Below are positions 47,202-61,850 of a DNA stretch of 64,000 nucleotides, piece after piece. Numbering within the stretch: position 1 is the first letter of the stretch; the number at the start of each line of letters is the position of its first letter. Source of the stretch: Raphanus sativus. Taxonomy: Eukaryota; Streptophyta; Magnoliopsida; Brassicales; Brassicaceae. Position numbers and translations under genes: made by a program. Location of the stretch: positions 49,108,515 through 49,172,514 of the forward strand of contig NC_079514.1 of assembly GCF_000801105.2 (NCBI RefSeq). The letters are read 5' to 3'. The notes below the pieces were generated by a model. The model searched no databases and had not been told where the DNA came from. It saw only the letters and a program-made list of their open reading frames with translations.

Positions 47202-47301
47202 NNNNNNNNNNNNNNNNNNNNNNNNNNNNNNNNNNNNNNNNNNNNNNNNNNNNNNNNNNNNNNNNNNNNNNNNNNNNNNNNNNNNNNNNNNNNNNNNNNN
47301 N
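47202..47301. other. Assembly gap (100 N) inside the ASK gene
   Basis: Exactly 100 N. It separates copied intergenic repeat from the ASK 3' half. Confidence 0.99.
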
Positions 47302-47441
47302 TTGCTTGCCAGACAGTTGCTGATATGATCACAGCGTGCAATGATGCTGCAGAGATTCGCGCAAAGTTTAGCATCGTGAATGATTTTACACCAGAGGAAG
47401 AAGCAGAGATTGCCAAGGAGAACCAATGGGCTTTTCAATGA
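47302..47441 (+). pseudogene. ASK: SKP1-like (ASK) gene, 3' part
   Basis: It encodes the SKP1 C-terminal helices: [39 protein letters not shown] and the terminal WAF motif (QWAFQ), then TGA at 47439-47441. This half binds F-box proteins. The first two bases TT complete a CTT Leu codon with the C at 28507. The pair gives [13 protein letters not shown], the spacing of the SKP1 family, with no base missing or repeated. It is most simply the second half of the gene starting at 28171. A Helitron lies 152 bp downstream of the stop. Confidence 0.88.
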
Positions 47442-47593
47442 AACCTAACTAGCTTGTTTGTTTTTATTTCATTTTATTTTATTTTATTTTATTATAAGGA
47501 TATAAACCAATGGTGTTTTGCGATGGAGACAATCTTTCGTTATATTAAGCAATTTTATGAGCAATCTTATCAAAAGTCTTTCGTTTATGATCA

Positions 47594-50582
47594 ACTAGGG
47601 TCAGCCCGCCCTACGGGCGGGATATACATTACGTGTGAGGTAATGTATGTAACTATATAATTGTATATTTTTTTACATGTGTTTTATATGAGTTTTGAAA
47701 GAAAAACGTTTTATTACGTTTACGGTTTTTATTTTTCTGTTTATTTCTTAATTTTTACAGTTTTAGTTTAAATAGTTTGCATTTATTTTGTAAGTGAATA
47801 TTATTATGTTTAATGTTTTTCTGTTCAATGTATTTAATTTTATATTTAAAGTAGGGTTATATTTTATGGAACCAAATATATTCAAGTAAGCTGACCAAAA
47901 AAAACTCAAGTAACAATAAAGATAATGAAGATAGATTATAAATTATTTTTAATGTTGTTGAATTCCGCTTATTTTTAATTTGGGATGATGGATTTTTTTT
48001 TGTTTATTCTAATCTCTTTCTTTAATTTTTTAGACTTTTAATAGTAATAATAATTTTAGTTTTTAACGTAAATATGATGTTACGATAATATTAAAAATTA
48101 CGATTAATATATGTATTTTGTATTTTATTACATGAATTTTGAAAAAATTGATACATGTTAACATATTGACGTCAATAGATTAATTGAATTGAAAATGAAT
48201 CAATTATAAAAATTATTTATGAAGTATTTAACGTTTAAAAAAAATTGGTGCAAAATATAAAATAGATTAAAAATATATTAAACCTAAATTGTTGTGTCGT
48301 GCTCATGTTATCTAAGTTTACATACAAATAACAATACTGTCATTTTTCAGAATTTGTTGGTGATCAAATTTATAATTAACAATGTATAACAAACTTGTAT
48401 TGTGATTAAAAATCTATATTATAGTTGTCTTTGGCTGTCACATGCTAATACATGATATGTAACTGAAGTTTTTTCACGCATAATCTACGAAATTGGCTTG
48501 CATGATTATTACATCATCCATCTATTAGGAATTCTTATTGTTTTTATGTATATAATAAAATTAACTATTTACTATAGTGAGCACTAATTCATGCTAAGAC
48601 GTTTTGATACGAAGGTCACTTTGTTCGTCTTGTTTCAATATAATTTGCTCATTCATTATTCTCCCTTGTAATAACCACAACTTAAAGGAAAGATTATAAA
48701 CACACAGCAGCATGACATACAAAAAAATTATCATTCTCAGTGACTAAGCATACCCAATAAAAAATATTGTGTCTATGTTTGCATATAGCTATTGATTCTA
48801 AAAGAAACACATGCCCCAACAACAATAACCAAAACCTATTTTTTTAAATGGGTATTGCTTTTGCACCAAGGCAATGAAACTGATGTACAAACAACACAGC
48901 ATCCACTTATAACTCTTTTTCTCGGTTGATTTAAAAAAGCTCCTTTCCCTTTTTTTTTATTAGGCTGCCGTTTTAACTGCGGTTTTAGACATCAATTAAA
49001 CACACTCTTTATTACAGACTCTTTGGGAGAGCTTGTCTGATCATGAAAACTGTCCACGCTGTTCTAAGAGCATGCCCTGCTGCTCCAAACCCCGCATTTG
49101 TCTGGTTGTCGCCTCTGCTGTCTTTGTACCATACCTACAAAAACATATCAGAATCACTGAATACAAAAATTGATTTTGTATTCTCCTTAAAAAAGACTTA
49201 TCTGTGATCGACAATTTCAGTAGTGACAGTTGAAGATGCTTTCATAATGTTCCTTTCCTTTACTCCAACAGCATCACAAACCATGTATGCATACACATGA
49301 TAAAACAAAGCGCAGTTTCAAGTTGGATAACACTCACGCTAAACGTTGTCACACTCCTGTGTGAAAAAAAGTGAACAAACAATCATTCACACACATAACT
49401 AAACTTCTACTGATTAACGTATATATAGTGCTTCTTATGTAACACACCTGTCAATATTCAAGTTAACCATGATGTTTCTCTTTCTTTATGTCGTTTTCAG
49501 TATGCATATGGTAGTACAATATATATATCATATGGATCAATTGAACCTTTGAAATAGATAATGTCTGAAATATATACACAGAAACGTTGACAAATGTGTT
49601 AGCGGACAGATGATGGTTTTCATCATAGTAGCTAATGGAAAACAATAAGAAAAGAGGGAGTAGAGTTGTTCAAAATATATTCTTCAAGAACACACTGACT
49701 GCTTCCCCTGTAATGAAAGTGATACTGTCAGTACTCGAAAACAGAGCCGATTCTGGGATAACATACCAACAAAACCGATTTAATATGTTAACCTTTGTGT
49801 CTCTGAGGCCCTTGAAGATCTCCATCCGCGCCGTCTGAATCAGACTTATGATCTCAAGCGGGTTTAATTTGTCCATCCGTGCCGTCTGAATCAGAGATGA
49901 ATTCAAGCGGTTATAATCAGAAAAATAAAAAACTATAGAACAATCAATGAACGGTTTTAATTAGTGTTATTCAAAATATGTCAAACAAAGATATAAACAG
50001 AAAACTGGAAAATAATGATTCAACACGACAGAAAAGCTAAAAATGTAATGAAAAAGTATAGTTATGATGTTGAACTCAAGCGGAGGAGCGTGATAAAACT
50101 GTGAATACAGAAGCACAATTTCCACTACTATGAGCTAATAAACACGATACAGTTCGAGAGCGCGATTAGCAGAATCGAGATACGAACCTATTTATACATG
50201 AGATCGCCGACTGAACAACTTAACCGAAGAGATCGTAGTGGGCGTTCGATTTAGTGGGATTAAAGACAATGAGATTAAAGTCGAAGAAATCACAACGCCT
50301 CCGTTACGGAACTGGAACGTCATCGCCTCCGCCGATCGATGTGAAACAGGAGAACACAAATGTACTCTTCATCGCAGATTAGGGTTTCTACAGGTGAAGT
50401 GGTCTTTGGGCCGCCAAACATAACGCGACGTCGAGCCCAAATCAAAGTCCCGATGGTAGAGAAACAAAGATACGATGTGTTTCATTAAAGGAGGACACGT
50501 GTCGAACGCTCAGCGACTTAATTTCTGACGTGTCATCCTATGTGTCAACAGGAGAGAAGCAACCATCTTTTATAGTAATAGA
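47594..50582 (-). mobile_element. Non-autonomous Helitron, 2989 bp
   Basis: Read on the minus strand it begins TCTATTACTATAAAAGATGG and ends with a hairpin followed by CTGACCCTAGT. The hairpin is CCCGCCC TAC GGGCGGG at 47605-47621 (7-bp perfect stem). The element sits between A (47593) and T (50583) with no target duplication. A TC start, a hairpin just before CTAGT and A|T insertion are the Helitron signature. No Rep/helicase is encoded. A direct repeat (TCCATCCG[C/T]GCCGTCTGAATCAGA) occurs at about 49822 and 49875. Confidence 0.88.
49012..49134 (-). pseudogene. Captured gene fragment in the Helitron (senescence-domain-like?)
   Basis: On the minus strand, after an acceptor-like TTTTTGTAG at 49135-49143, the frame reads VWYKDSRGDNQTNAGFGAAG then HALRTAWTVFMIRQALPKSL and a TAA at 49012-49014. 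It is much less AT-rich than its surroundings and looks like the last exon of a host gene. GAAGHALRTAWTV...IRQAL resembles the C-terminal part of the senescence/dehydration-associated (ERD7-like) domain, but this is recalled similarity, not a search. Helitrons are known to capture gene pieces. Confidence 0.45.
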
Positions 50583-52021
50583 TTCTTGAAATGCTTATTA
50601 GGTACATCTTCTTCTTCTAACCAATGGGCTTCTAGGATGAGAAAGTTAAGCAGGATAAAAACGCGTTTTGATTTTATAATAGGTTAAGTTTGATTATATC
50701 CCAATCATTCATATGTAAAATTTTAATATGACCATTCTAAATCAAAACTGGGAAAGTTGTATTGCGTTGTGCTGCGAATGGGTTGTTTGACGACACCAAT
50801 TCTAAGACGTATAGTCTAACTAAACAATGTCTATGGGCTAACAACGATGAGTTGAGATAGTAGTTAAAACTTTTAGAATATCTAGTAACTGAGAGTTCAT
50901 ACGTTTAAGTTTTGTTGGATTCTCAAAAGAGTTGAATTACATGAATTGTGCTTCATCGATTGATCCACAACTTAGAACCTCATAGTTGTTCAAAGAAAAA
51001 ACAACAACATAAGATGACTAGAACCTCATAGTTGTTCAAAGAAAAAACAACAACATAAGATGACTAGAAACATAGTATATATTTTAGGCCAAACCTAGAT
51101 TAATACCTTTCATTAATTTTTAATCAATTAAATAAACAAATTCATTCTTCATATAATTCACTTATATACCATCATATATTTTACACACCTTTTTTCATAA
51201 TAACACAAAATATCATTTATTTTCTGTAAAGTAATATATAAAATGAATTCTATTTACTAAATGAGTTTCTTATATAAATGGTAGCCCGCTGTGTGGTAAG
51301 TCCTTGAAAAACTGAAATATATATGGGCCCCTGCTATATCTGGCCACGGTTTAGACTTGGTTTACTTCCTTTTGATGTCATGCTCCTGTGTTTTGGTTGT
51401 TGGGTGTGCTTGTAAAGGGTGGGTGTGCTTGTAAAGTTGTGGCTTTTGGTTGTTCAAAAAAAAAGGGTGTGCTTGTAAAGTTGTGGCTTTTGGTTGTTCA
51501 AAAAAAAAAGGGTGTGCTTGTAAAGTTGTGGCTTTTGGTTGTTTCGTGAGGAGTTTGACGAGTTGTTGTTTAGCTCACTTGTATTCATTTGTCCGGTTTT
51601 CATATAATTCACTTATAACTCTTATATTTTATTTACCATCATTTATTTTACAAAAAAAGTTATAGTCACAAACATCATATATTTTCTGTAAATTAATATA
51701 TAAACTGAATGAGTTTCTTATATTAATTGTGGCCCATTAAAATGTTTCCTAATTGACCATTTGGTAAGGGTCAGGTCTTGACTAAGCAACCTTGAAAAAT
51801 CAGTTTAGACTTGGTTTATTTCCTTTTGATGTTTCCCCTTGTGTGTTTAGTTGTTGGCACGTGGTTTTTGGTTATATGGTTTAGGAGTTGACGTGTTGTT
51901 GTTTAACTCACTTGTATTCCTCTGACTGGCTGTTGTACTCTACTAGATGGATTAGTTATATTCTTCTATAAATAGACTCTCACCATCGCTTCTCTATGTT
52001 CTCTGCACAGCAAGTAACAAT
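50583..52021. repeat. Intergenic DNA with three tandem duplications
   Basis: At about 50972-51066 a 47-bp unit (AGAACCTCATAGTTGTTC...) is present twice. At 51402-51546 a 44-45 bp unit (GGGTGTGCTTGTAAAGTTGT plus GGCTTTTGGTTGTTC and an A run) is present about 3.2 times, starting at 51402 (partial), 51421, 51465 and 51510. On a larger scale, about 51150-51590 and 51600-51960 are diverged copies with a period near 450 bp (shared words ATATAATTCACTTATA and TTTAGACTTGGTTTA). A TATA-like CTATAAATAGACTC at about 51965 precedes the ASK pseudogene. Confidence 0.75.
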
Positions 52022-52240
52022 ATGTCTACGAAAAAGATCTTGTTGAAGATCTCTGATGGTCACTTGTTCGAGGTCGAAGAAGCTGTCGCACGCCAGTCGA
52101 TGACGATATCACATCCCCTCGACGATTATTGCGCCGACACCAACATTTGAGTTCCTGCTCCCGAACGTCTCCGGCAACATCCGATCAGCTTAGTGATCGA
52201 GTACTGCTAGAAGCACGCCGACGTTGGCTCCTTTAAGTGA
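52022..52240 (+). pseudogene. SKP1-like (ASK) pseudogene, N-terminal part
   Basis: It starts with an intact ATG and [29 protein letters not shown], clearly related to the start of the ASK gene at 28171. Then a frame disruption near 52115-52150 and stops (for example TGA at 52148-52150 and a TAG in VIEYC-stop-KHAD) break it. No C-terminal half follows. It retains its own TATA box and leader (CAGCAAGTAACAAT). It is a decayed tandem paralogue of the ASK gene. Confidence 0.85.
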
Positions 52241-53340
52241 GCGTATAAATTAGCCCAATAAGGTGTCTTGGTTAGATATCTCTATCGTTTTCTGCTTATT
52301 GAGGGTAATGAAATCAGTTGTTGATTAGATGACTATGAATATTCAATAAATCTCTGTGAACTGGGTTCTATATAAATCGATATATAGGGGATTGCTTCGA
52401 GCTGGTGTTCACTACACATGACTCGGTGATATTTCTCCTCTTACTCTTGCCAATTATAAATCTTATCAATTATAAATTAGCATTATGATAAGATTGCTTA
52501 CTGAACTTTCTGATGGGCTTAGATGAGGCCCAAGTCTACGTTACCTCCTATTTGCTATTCTCATTTACTTCTTATAAAAACAAGTTTAGTCTTTGTAATA
52601 AGAGAATTGTTCCCAAAAGAAAAAAGTCTTTGTAATGAACAAAATCTAGGTTTCAACCTTTTAATTTCTTTCTCATCTTTTCTCTTCTTCAATCTCCCTC
52701 CATTTCGACAAGCTTATCACATTATATTACCAAGACCGGCCCATGATAAGATATCGGCAAGGCCCAATAAGGATGGCGAACTGTGTTGACATAATACATA
52801 GTAATAGGTTGTTATTGTAAATAATAAGAGTGTAATTGTGCAAATACCCAAAACTCCGAGGGTTTCCAGAAACAAAAGACGTAAAAAAAGTGTCGGAGGC
52901 AACAGAGTAAAAGGGAAGAGACTTGTTTTTACCTCTTCGAATACAAGAAGCTTTCTCCGATCCTCTTATTCGTTGTACGATCGATTAATGTGACAGAATA
53001 AGTCACATATTATACTATCATTATCTAATTGTTAATTTTCCATATTTTTAGATTTATCTTTTCCTAGTTAGTTTAATATTCCTTTTGACTTTACTATATA
53101 TTGTAATGTCACGACAAAGCTTTAAATCAATCAATAATATTATTACTTTCTTAAACCCTAAATATCTCTCTCCAACTATCAAGCGTGAGTTACTTAGAAC
53201 TCAAGCAACTGAACATAGTTCTTCGAGTGGATCCTTCTACCTCAGTGATCATCTCCTAGGTCTTTGTTTACCCGTTCTTCGAATCCACAGTAAGATTTCT
53301 AGTTTGGGATCTATCTATCTATTCTCTGTCTCAATTAAAG
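52241..53340. other. Intergenic region and MetAP2 5' leader
   Basis: No gene is recognised. The last 300 bp before ATG 53341 likely hold the MetAP2 leader. No strong core-promoter motif stands out. Confidence 0.4.
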
Positions 53341-55689
<2,349 letters not shown>

Positions 55690-56921
55690 TTCAGATCCTC
55701 TGTTCGTTTTTTCTTATATACTATGTTCTTGAGATTGCATACTTGGTTTCTTTTCCCATCGTTACCACAGCTTTGAATCCTTTTATTAAAACCTTAAACG
55801 TCTGTTGAACATGAATGATCTTTACTAGTAATCTCCATAGAAAGATAAACGGAGGTGTAAAGCTTCTTGCTTTGGGGGGGATAGAAGTTACCTTAGATTA
55901 CAAATGATTGGGAAGAGAAGTGGTCAAGTAAGTAGGTAATTTAGTCCCCACGTCACCGGCGCGTGAGTAGCAACCGCTACAACGAACACACTAACCTACT
56001 GACGATGTGGCCAGAAGGATCACGTGCTTGTTAGCTAGAGTTACAGACGGAACAAACCGGTTGGTTATATTATTAACCAATCCCACCCTGGGTTTGACAT
56101 GAACAACACATTGGTCCAAAGATTGAAAAGATATGTATGTCATAATAATAACACTGATTCGAGTTGGATACAGCAACAAAGTGTACACACATACTTTTCC
56201 AACCGAGAAACTTCTGTTGGTTTCTACAGCCTAAACCGCCCAGTTAACGACGAATTTGCACAGTTCAAGAGAAACTAAAAGGTAAAGAATGGAAGGCTGA
56301 AACAATGTCAAAGAGATAAAAGACTCAAACAGATATGAGTTTCCAAACTTCTCTGGACATGTCGATACTCTCGGTAATATCATTCTCGTACGTTACCTGG
56401 ATAATGACAAAACTGTTTTTGTTACAGATTTTTTGACAGTGAGATATATGGTGAGTAACAGGACTAAGCTGAAGTCATGTAAGTACAAAGTGCTTTCTTG
56501 AAAACTCATCAAATATTAAAGTCAAAAGGTGTTCACATCATGAGTCCATGAATCAGTTCAAGGGACTAAAGAGGGGCTCGATGAGCAGAGCTAATGTATC
56601 TGAAAAGAAAAACTAAATTTTACCTCTGGTTAGCGGACGTGCCAACATGAAAACCACACCAATGTAGTCCGAGCGACATGTTTTCCTTTCAGCCACGATT
56701 GTTCCGAGGTTGTCTTGAGGTATCCAAATTGTTTTTCTTTCCCTCTGAACTGATAAGCTTGTCAAAAATCGAGATTGAAGTATTGAAACTAACCCCTAGT
56801 CTTCTTCACCTAACCAAATAGCATATACCAATTCACAAAATGATTAAAGAGATGACTAGATAGCAACAACAAGTTTGTAATTGTTACAAAATAAACTCAA
56901 ATCTATTCAACAATACCATTA
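55690..56921. other. Intergenic region between MetAP2 and the SET gene
   Basis: It holds the 3' flanks of two convergent genes. I see no coding region with family features. The Arabidopsis genes I remember between these two (about At3g59970-59980) are not here. Confidence 0.5.
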
Positions 56922-58350
56922 CTATGTAAGCTTTTCATCATATAGTTTAATTTTCAATCTTAACTTGGGTGGTTTCCAGGTCACTACTTTACATGCAGGT
57001 ATGTTCTTAGCTTTACTAGCTTCTGAACCTAGCATTTTCCTACAACATGCTGCACCACAGTAGCAATCTTGATCTGCACCAAACTGAACAAACCTGCTAT
57101 ATTTATTAGTCTCTCAAGTCACAACCAAACACTACTATTAAGTAATTCAATCAAGGAAATGTTCTTACTGGTAATCATATGTCAAGTTCTCTCCGTTGGT
57201 TATGTAACGTATGGCAAAGATGCCAATCCTTGTCTCTCCATCAATTATCCTAATGAATACAGAAAAAAAATGTAACTTGGATCAGAAGAAAAAGTGAAAA
57301 GATGGATGATTACTTAATAAGTTAAACAAACCATTTATGCATTTCTGTATTAGGAATTTAGGATTGCAGCTATGATTGAAGTATCTTGATTTATTCCCCT
57401 TGTAAGTAGAATCAATCACCATGCTCCAGTTTATCTGACACAAGTAGAAGTTTGTCTCGACCTTATGCTTCATCTTCAAGAGCCTTTCTTCACAAGTTTT
57501 GTCATCGATAACTACAGTGAATATGTCACAGTTTAATAAGCAGTACAGTAAGTCAAGTATGTATAATGCAACCAAATAATAACATCACCTTCCCCAACAT
57601 ATTCAATGATGAACTCTCCTGGATTGATATCTTCATCTGCTGCAATCCCATATCCACATTTCTCTGTCTACAAAAGAAAAAAAAACAGCTAACATATTCA
57701 AGTAGACCATTTTTTGTAAGCCAAGTTGTAACATACAAACCTGAACTAGTTTCATTCTCTTGATATGTCTTCGTTGGAACGGCTTGTTGGTGCATTCACT
57801 TTTGCAGTTGCAACTAGACGAACAGCTTGAGAGTAGCATCCTATCAAAATGAAATGTGTTGATAGTTGACATCAGGTAACATACGAACTACCAAAAAAAA
57901 ACATAAAACAATGAGAAATAGAGACAAGAGTTAGATATGGAGCTTACCCACAACTACAATCACTGCCATAGAGAGTTGAAGAACCAGGATATGAAGAACA
58001 AGAAAAGAATATGCCATGATCTTTAACCCTATTTTTAAGTTTATTCTTCAGGTAGATATCTTAAAACTCAAGATCACGTGAAAACAAGTAGTGTAAACTG
58101 TAAAGTAGAACCATAGACATGAATCTGTAACGAATCAAAAAAGATACTGCGTTATATGAAGATAGGCATCCTCTTATTCAATCTATCCGGAGATCCTCTG
58201 ATCTTCTTCGAACACTTTTTGAACCCTTTCATGTTTCGATTCAGACAAGAACCCTAAGAAAAAAAAAACAGAGGAAACTGTAAAGAAAATACGAAACAGA
58301 GAAACAAATAAAGAAAACTAAAGACTTAAGATCGAACGCACCTTAGCCAT
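56922..58350 (-). CDS. ASHH4: SET-domain histone-lysine methyltransferase, ASHH4-like; N-terminus doubtful
   Basis: Minus-strand exons of the conserved part: about 57948-58073, 57741-57840, 57589-57667, 57332-57511, 57171-57235 and 56922-57093. They encode AWS (GIFFSCSSYPGSS, DCSCGMLLSSCSSSCNCKSE), then SET with KCGYGIAADEDI, FIIEYVGE, the cofactor-site motif RYFNHSCNP and ENLTYDYQ, and a post-SET patch (CYCGAACCRK). This is the SET2/ASH1-like (ASHH) class that methylates H3K36 or H3K4. The N-terminus is unclear: MAK at 58348-58350 splices to an exon at 58253 that reads ...LNKRMPIFI and then hits a TAA at 58152-58154 with no visible donor. The gene may use another start or be losing function. 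Confidence 0.7.
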
Positions 58351-59636
58351 TTATAGGAGAAACTCGAATTATAGTCCCTTAATTGATGTTAATTTTTGAG
58401 ATTTCGACTGAAAATCAAGTACAGACGGTGATGGAACAATGGTGTGGATGCGATCATCAGAGTGAAACAAACAGACGCGAAGAAGAAATTGAGCGGCAGT
58501 TTTGCGGTGGTGGTCTATTTAAATACTACGCGCGCAAAGGGTAAAACTGTAGGTTCGTTGAGTAATGCAGGCCCGCTAATATTTAATGGAATAGGCTTTA
58601 ATATAGTTGACTGGCCCAAATTATAACAATTTGCATATTAATATTGTTGTATAGTCCATAGTCGCATCCACGTTTATTCATCTTAATTTATCTTTAATTA
58701 TTGCCTGGGATTATGTTAATTAATTTTAATTTAAGTTTATCAACCGGATTCGAAGCAAAAGATAATTACGTAAAAAAAAAAGAAAAAAGAGAAAGAGAGA
58801 GACAACACGAAACTTTAATACATATTTTCCTTGATTGATAATGATAACACGAAATCGATCTTCTCTAATTCAAACTTGCATCCTTCGTCTCCGTTGATTC
58901 GCAGCCCCGTTCTCGCCGCAAGTCTTATCTCCGTCGTCTCTAGTCAGCCTGAACCGATTCTATTGGTCTTATCAAGGTGATCCTTCTGGTATGAATTCGA
59001 AACGTGTCCAAATCTCGCTTCTCGAATCGGACTAAGGAATCTCTGTGCATCTGATTTTATGGTTAATCGAACTCTACTCTTGCGCCTCTGTTGGCAATAA
59101 TACTGTATAGTTGCGGAATTGTAATTACTGTAGATCCGTGATTGAGAATCTGCGTTAGAGGTCTCTTGTGTTCGATTGCATGATTTCGTCTCGAATCTCG
59201 ATTAGTATGGAGACGTTGCATATCGGAATCGAGTAGCTATGACGCTTTTATGGCCTTTTTTCTATCTTGATCGTTTTGTGTTCATTAGATCATTCTTGTG
59301 CTGATGATATAAACCTGTTGAAGCTCTGTTTGTTTCTGATTTTGTAGTGTAGATGATAATCTGTGAGGATTTTTGTGGTTTATGCTTGCTTTTATATCAG
59401 TTTTGACTTTAGTTTTATATTTGTGAGCTAACTCTCATTCTTAAGTGTATAGGAGATAAATTGTGAGGATTTTTTGTGGTTTAAATTTGTGTGATTTAGC
59501 TAACTTTGAGAGCTAATTATGTTCAGTGTTAACCTGATGCATTTTTTAATCTCTCAATTGCAGTTTCTCTGGGATTAGTTTTGCTTTTATGAGACAAGAC
59601 ATGTTGCAGCATTTGGGTCTTTACTACGTCTAGGTA
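58351..59636 (+). promoter_or_regulatory. Divergent promoter region and ATG4 5'UTR with leader intron
   Basis: The SET gene (minus) and ATG4 (plus) share this interval. The ATG4 leader near 58880-58975 is followed by a likely 5'UTR intron. It runs from AG|GTGATCC at about 58976 to TTGCAG|TTTCTC at about 59563, and the spliced leader leads to ATG 59637. Long leader introns often raise expression in plants, but that is not shown here. Confidence 0.5.
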
Positions 59637-61723
59637 ATGAAGGCTATGTGTGATAGATTTCTTCCTTCAAAATGTTCTTCGTCAACCGCAGATGAGACAC
59701 GTGATAAATCCCCACTTAACGGTTGGACAGTAATTGTAAACACAGCTTCTTCTATGGCTAGTGGGGCTATTAGGAGGTTTCAGGATCGTGTTTTAGGACC
59801 GAGTAGGACCGGTATTCCCAGCACTACGAGTGAGATTTGGCTACTGGGTGTCTGTTACAAAATCTCAGAAGGTGAATCCTCAGAAGATGCAGATGCTGCT
59901 GGCTGTGTGTTGGATGCTTTCAGACAAGACTTTTCGTCCTTAATACTAGTGACGTATCGTAGAGGTTTGTAGATTCACTTCAAAATCAAGCTAGAGTTAA
60001 AGTTGTTACAGAAAACTCATTGTGTTGATTTTTTTACAGGTTTTGAGCCTATTGGAGACACAACTTATACTAGTGATGTTGGTTGGGGTTGCATGCTTAG
60101 AAGCGGCCAGATGCTCTTTGCACAGGTCTGCTTTTGTAACTAGTTATCATCTTTTAGCTTGAGGTTTACACATTCTCTTATGCGATCCATCTTTAACAGG
60201 CATTGCTATTTCAAAGGTTGGGAAGGTCTTGGAGGAAAAAAGAATCTGAGGTTAGTTGTGTTCTGTTTTCCCGCCTCTATCTTAATTACTAAATATACAA
60301 TACTATAATGAGCTTGTTGGGTTTGATGATGCAGCCGCCTGAAGAGGAATACTTAGAGATCTTAGAACTTTTTGGTGATTCTGAGGCTTCAGCGTTTTCG
60401 ATACATAATCTTATACTAGCTGGAGAATCATATGGCCTGGCTGCTGGGTCATGGGTAGGACCATATGCAGTTTGTCGGTCATGGGAGTCATTAGCTCGGA
60501 AGAAAAGAGAAGAAACTGAGGTCAAAGGCCGCTCGTGTTCCATGGCTGTTCATATCGTTTCTGGTAGTGAAGATGGGGAGAGAGGTGGAGCTCCAATTCT
60601 CTGTATAGAAGATGTCACCAAAACTTGTTTGGAATATTCAGAAGGAGAAACTGAGTGGACTTCAGTTCTTCTCTTGGTCCCACTGGTTCTTGGACTTGAC
60701 AAAGTGAACCCAAGGTATGAAACTTGATCACGTTGAGTGATACGCACATGAATCTAAACTATACACTATGGAGAGAATATGATTGTAACAGAATTTGTGT
60801 GCAATCAGTGAGATCTTTCTGAAAGAAGAAGGGGTTTTAAATTTGTTGCCAGGTACATTCCATCTCTGATAGCCACTTTCAGTTTCCCTCAAAGCCTTGG
60901 GATTTTGGGTGGCAAACCAGGTGCATCAACTTACATAGTTGGAGTTCAAGAAGACAAAGGTTTCTACCTTGACCCACACGATGTTCAACAGGTTTTCCTG
61001 ATCACTCCTTATAACTCCTTTTAGAATTATGAAAGAAAAAACTCAACGTTTGATCTGGCATGAATTGATTCGAAGTTTGAGATATATCCAGATGGTCCAT
61101 ATTCATGATATAATTATTAGTCTTTGTCACATTAATATATCTACTGTCTAATTGGTTTGGGGACTGATATTAATCATCCATGTGCTTCATCTCACATGTC
61201 GGTCTCACTGATTAAGCCTCTTATCGGTAATGGTTGGTAGGTAGTGACAGTGAACAAAGAAACTCAAGATGTCGACACTTCGTCTTACCATTGCAAGTGA
61301 GTTGAATGATAATCTTAGCCTCATTTAGTTCTTTGTTTCTACTTGGTTCTCATTTGTTAATTACTCCTACTTATCTGCTATCTACAGTACACTTCGTTAT
61401 GTTCCGTTGGAGTCACTAGACCCATCGCTAGCTCTTGGATTCTATTGCCGGGACAAAGGTTTGTACTGGTTTCTAGTGATACGCTTTTGTGTCGGTTTAT
61501 GTAGTTTTGCTGAAATCACTTGCTACTTTGTTATAACACAGATGATTTTGATGATTTCTGTATCCGAGCAACGAAGCTAGCAGGAGACTCCAACGGCGCT
61601 CCGTTGTTCACGGTGACTCAATCTCACAGAGGTGGTGAGCGTGGAATTGCAGAAACCAGCGCTGTGGCATCATCTACAGAGATATCTGGTGAGGAGCATG
61701 AAGATGATTGGCAATTACTTTGA
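59637..61723 (+). CDS. ATG4: Cysteine protease ATG4 (autophagy, peptidase C54)
   Basis: Eight coding exons: 59637-59964, 60041-60125, 60200-60250, 60335-60714, 60853-60991, 61241-61296, 61388-61458 and 61542-61723. The product begins MKAMCDRFLPSKC. It has SEIWLLGVCY, the catalytic-Cys motif DVGWGCMLRSGQML, AAGSWVGPYAVCRSWE, GGKPGASTYIVG and the Asp/His motif FYLDPHDVQ. It ends in an acidic tail (EEHEDDWQLL), where ATG8-interacting motifs commonly lie. ATG4 cleaves the ATG8 C-terminus to expose Gly and removes ATG8 from lipid, in the cytosol. All three catalytic residues are present and the exons join in frame. By order it fits ATG4B (At3g59950). A Helitron starts 128 bp after the stop. Confidence 0.93.
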
Positions 61724-61850
61724 CCAGTTTCACTAAGACATCATTCTTCTTCGTTTTGTAACTTTGTCCGAATTGTCACAGTTTACGTCTCAAGACACCA
61801 TTCTTTCTTCATCGATGCAAAGATTTGATGTTGTGCTTTTAAAAGTAAAA

